A DNA stretch of 7,469 nt from NCBI GenBank assembly GCA_021819225.1, contig JAKARU010000039.1, forward strand, positions 1-7,469, written 5' to 3'. Each line of letters begins with the position of its first letter. The first letter of the stretch is position 1. The notes under the pieces are model-generated. The model was not told the origin of the DNA and did no database searches. It saw nothing but the letters and a program-made list of their open reading frames with translations. This document shows positions 6,026 through 7,469 of this stretch, in pieces. Both the position numbers and the translations under genes were made by a program. This DNA comes from Thermoplasmata archaeon (GTDB taxonomy: Archaea > Thermoplasmatota > Thermoplasmata > Thermoplasmatales > Thermoplasmataceae).

Positions 6026-7469
6026 TTATGACCTCCATTCAAGAATCAGGCATCCCAGTGGTGGCAGTGCAATTTCGATTGAGTTTTCCATGTTATGCCA
6101 CCACCTTTTTGATGCAATCACCTTTCCCTCATTTCCAACCCCTGAACCACCGTAATACTGTGAATCTGAATTGAATATTTCCCTCCACTCCCCTGATCTG
6201 GGTACCCCAATTCTGTAATCCCTTCTGATCACTGGAGTGCAGTTGAATACGAATATCAGGAAGTGATCCGACTGCTGATCTCTTCTTATGAAAGAGAATA
6301 TACTGCTTTCCCTATCGGAGTAATCTATCCACTGAAATGCTCCCCCGTTGAAATCACCTCTCGCAAGGAAACTTCTTGAAAAGTATATATCACTCAGGTC
6401 CCTCAGCGATTCCCTTACGCCATTCATGAAGGAATTTAAATCTGCGTTGTTTATCAATCCTCTCGAAAAATCCCATTCTGAACCTACAGCGAATTCATCT
6501 CCCATGAATATCATCTTTTTTCCCGGGAAAGAGAACATGTAAGAATATAGCAATCTGACGTTTGCATATTTCTGCCAATCGTCGCCTGGCATTTTCTGAA
6601 AGATGGATCCTTTGCCATAAACAACCTCATCGTGGGAAAATGGTAGGATGAATTTTTCTGAAAAGGAGTACCAGAAGGAGAACGTGATCCTATCCTGATG
6701 ATATTTTCTATAAATTGGGTCATATGAAAAATATTCAAGAGTGTCATGCATCCAGCCCATGTTCCACTTCATATCAAAACCAAGTCCTCCTGACTCAATT
6801 CTTGATGTTACTCCTGGCCAGGATGTAGATTCCTCTGCAATTAACACTACTCCTGGGAAGGATCTGTGAATATGCTCATTCAGGTTCCTGAAAAATGCAA
6901 TAGATTCAAGGTTTTCATGACCTCCATAAATATTGGGCTCCCATTCACCCTCCTTCCTTGAATAATCAAGATAAAGCATTGAAGAAACAGCATCCATCCT
7001 TAGTCCATCACAGTGATATTCCTTTATCCAGAACACCGCATTTGAAATGAGGAAATTGATCACATGTCTTCTTCCAACGTCAAAAACATATGTGCCCCAA
7101 TCAGGTTGAATTCCTCTCTTTGGATTCTCATATTCATAAAGATGGCTCCCATCATAAAGCCCAAGGCCGTATGAATCCATTGGAAAGTGTGCGGGGACCC
7201 AGTCCAGGTACACCCCTATATTATTCTCATGAAGCGCATTTATCAAATGCTTGAAACCTTCTGGATTACCGTGCCGTGAGGTTGGTGCGTAGTAATTGAC
7301 AACCTGATACCCCCATGAATCATCCAGCGGATGCTCCATGACTGGAAGGAATTCTACATAATTGAACCTGTTCTCTTTCAGGTACGGAATGAGCCTTTTT
7401 TCAATATCAAGATATGATGCATAAAGAGCTTCATCTTCCCTGAGCCATGAACCCAGATGGATTTCATAA
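6026..7469 (-). CDS. glgB: 1,4-alpha-glucan branching enzyme, 5' end missing
   Basis: It cuts an alpha-1,4-glucan and rejoins the piece as an alpha-1,6 branch, turning GlgE's linear product into a glycogen-like polymer and giving new chain ends. The reading frame is open to the window edge, so the start is not visible; 480 residues are seen, from YEIHLGSW (7468) to the stop TAA at 6028-6026. Missing upstream are the start and probably the N-terminal carbohydrate-binding (CBM48-like) domain. The visible part holds FLPVMEHPLDDSWGYQ, LDWVPAHFP, CDGLRMDAVSSMLYLDYSR with the nucleophile Asp (near 6993), LIAEESTSWPGV with the acid/base Glu, and LPFSHDEVVYGKGS with the third Asp. FMGDEF and a C-terminal domain with YGGSGVGNEG and LPPLGCLIL follow. 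This is the GH13 bacterial type, not the GH57 branching enzyme found in many archaea. An internal ATG at 7339 should not be taken as the start because conserved sequence precedes it. It is first of the four genes seen; whether more lie upstream is unknown. Confidence 0.93.
   Translation of the reverse strand, partial: YEIHLGSWLREDEALYASYLDIEKRLIPYLKENRFNYVEFLPVMEHPLDDSWGYQVVNYYAPTSRHGNPEGFKHLINALHENNIGVYLDWVPAHFPMDSYGLGLYDGSHLYEYENPKRGIQPDWGTYVFDVGRRHVINFLISNAVFWIKEYHCDGLRMDAVSSMLYLDYSRKEGEWEPNIYGGHENLESIAFFRNLNEHIHRSFPGVVLIAEESTSWPGVTSRIESGGLGFDMKWNMGWMHDTLEYFSYDPIYRKYHQDRITFSFWYSFSEKFILPFSHDEVVYGKGSIFQKMPGDDWQKYANVRLLYSYMFSFPGKKMIFMGDEFAVGSEWDFSRGLINNADLNSFMNGVRESLRDLSDIYFSRSFLARGDFNGGAFQWIDYSDRESSIFSFIRRDQQSDHFLIFVFNCTPVIRRDYRIGVPRSGEWREIFNSDSQYYGGSGVGNEGKVIASKRWWHNMENSIEIALPPLGCLILEWRS
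6031..6036 (-). promoter_or_regulatory. Strong ribosome binding site of glgE inside glgB
   Basis: On the minus strand GGAGGT stands six bases before the glgE ATG (6024). It is formed by the final codons of glgB: the bases encode the Trp-Arg of the C-terminal EWRS, just before its TAA. This decides the glgE start and shows that the two genes are read from one transcript. It matches the 3' end of archaeal 16S rRNA well. Confidence 0.75.

Noticed and set aside
6025..6042. TTG at 6042 as the glgE start, adding six residues
   Set aside because: The TTG lies upstream of the GGAGGT that fits ATG 6024 at ideal spacing; using TTG would put the ribosome site inside the coding sequence.
6026..7339. glgB starting at internal ATG 7339
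   Set aside because: Conserved branching-enzyme sequence (YEIHLGSW and the strand leading to FLPVMEHP) continues upstream in frame to the window edge, so the ATG is an internal Met.
1..7469. CRISPR arrays, tRNA or rRNA genes
   Set aside because: No evenly spaced direct repeats, no tRNA-like cloverleaf and no rRNA signature were noticed; most of the window is filled by protein-coding genes.

Overview
The window looks like DNA from an archaeon of the Thermoplasmata (order Thermoplasmatales or a close relative). The clearest clue is the gene at 579-1112. Its product is a PduO-type cob(I)alamin adenosyltransferase that matches, as I remember it, the Thermoplasma acidophilum enzyme TA1434 almost block for block and at the same length (177 residues). 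The AT-rich TATA-type promoter set for a leaderless transcript, and the AGG/AGA-rich arginine codons, fit an archaeon. The assignment is from memory of the family, not from a search.

Layout: (1) 1-229, minus strand, is the broken N-terminal end of an IS110-like transposase running off the left edge. (2) 230-578 has no convincing gene, but holds a short palindrome, an imperfect hairpin and the adenosyltransferase promoter with a neat inverted repeat beside it. (3) 579-1112, plus strand, is the adenosyltransferase. (4) 1128-7469, minus strand, is a tight four-gene operon read right to left: glgB (start beyond the right edge), glgE, treS and a maltokinase gene. The operon and the adenosyltransferase gene converge with only 15 bases between their stop codons.

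The operon encodes what is known from bacteria as the GlgE pathway. TreS interconverts trehalose and maltose, the maltokinase makes maltose 1-phosphate from maltose and ATP, GlgE adds maltosyl units from maltose 1-phosphate to an alpha-1,4-glucan, and GlgB inserts alpha-1,6 branches. All four are cytosolic, with no signal peptide or membrane segment visible. The visible catalytic residues are intact in all four. The junctions are extremely tight: one base between glgB and glgE, then ATGA overlaps at glgE/treS and treS/mak. This suggests one transcript with coupled translation. The gene order is the reverse of the metabolic order. The operon promoter lies outside the window, and no gene for making trehalose or ADP-glucose is present here.

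The main point of interest is this complete, compact GlgE-pathway operon, with bacterial-looking enzymes, in what appears to be a thermoplasmatal archaeon.
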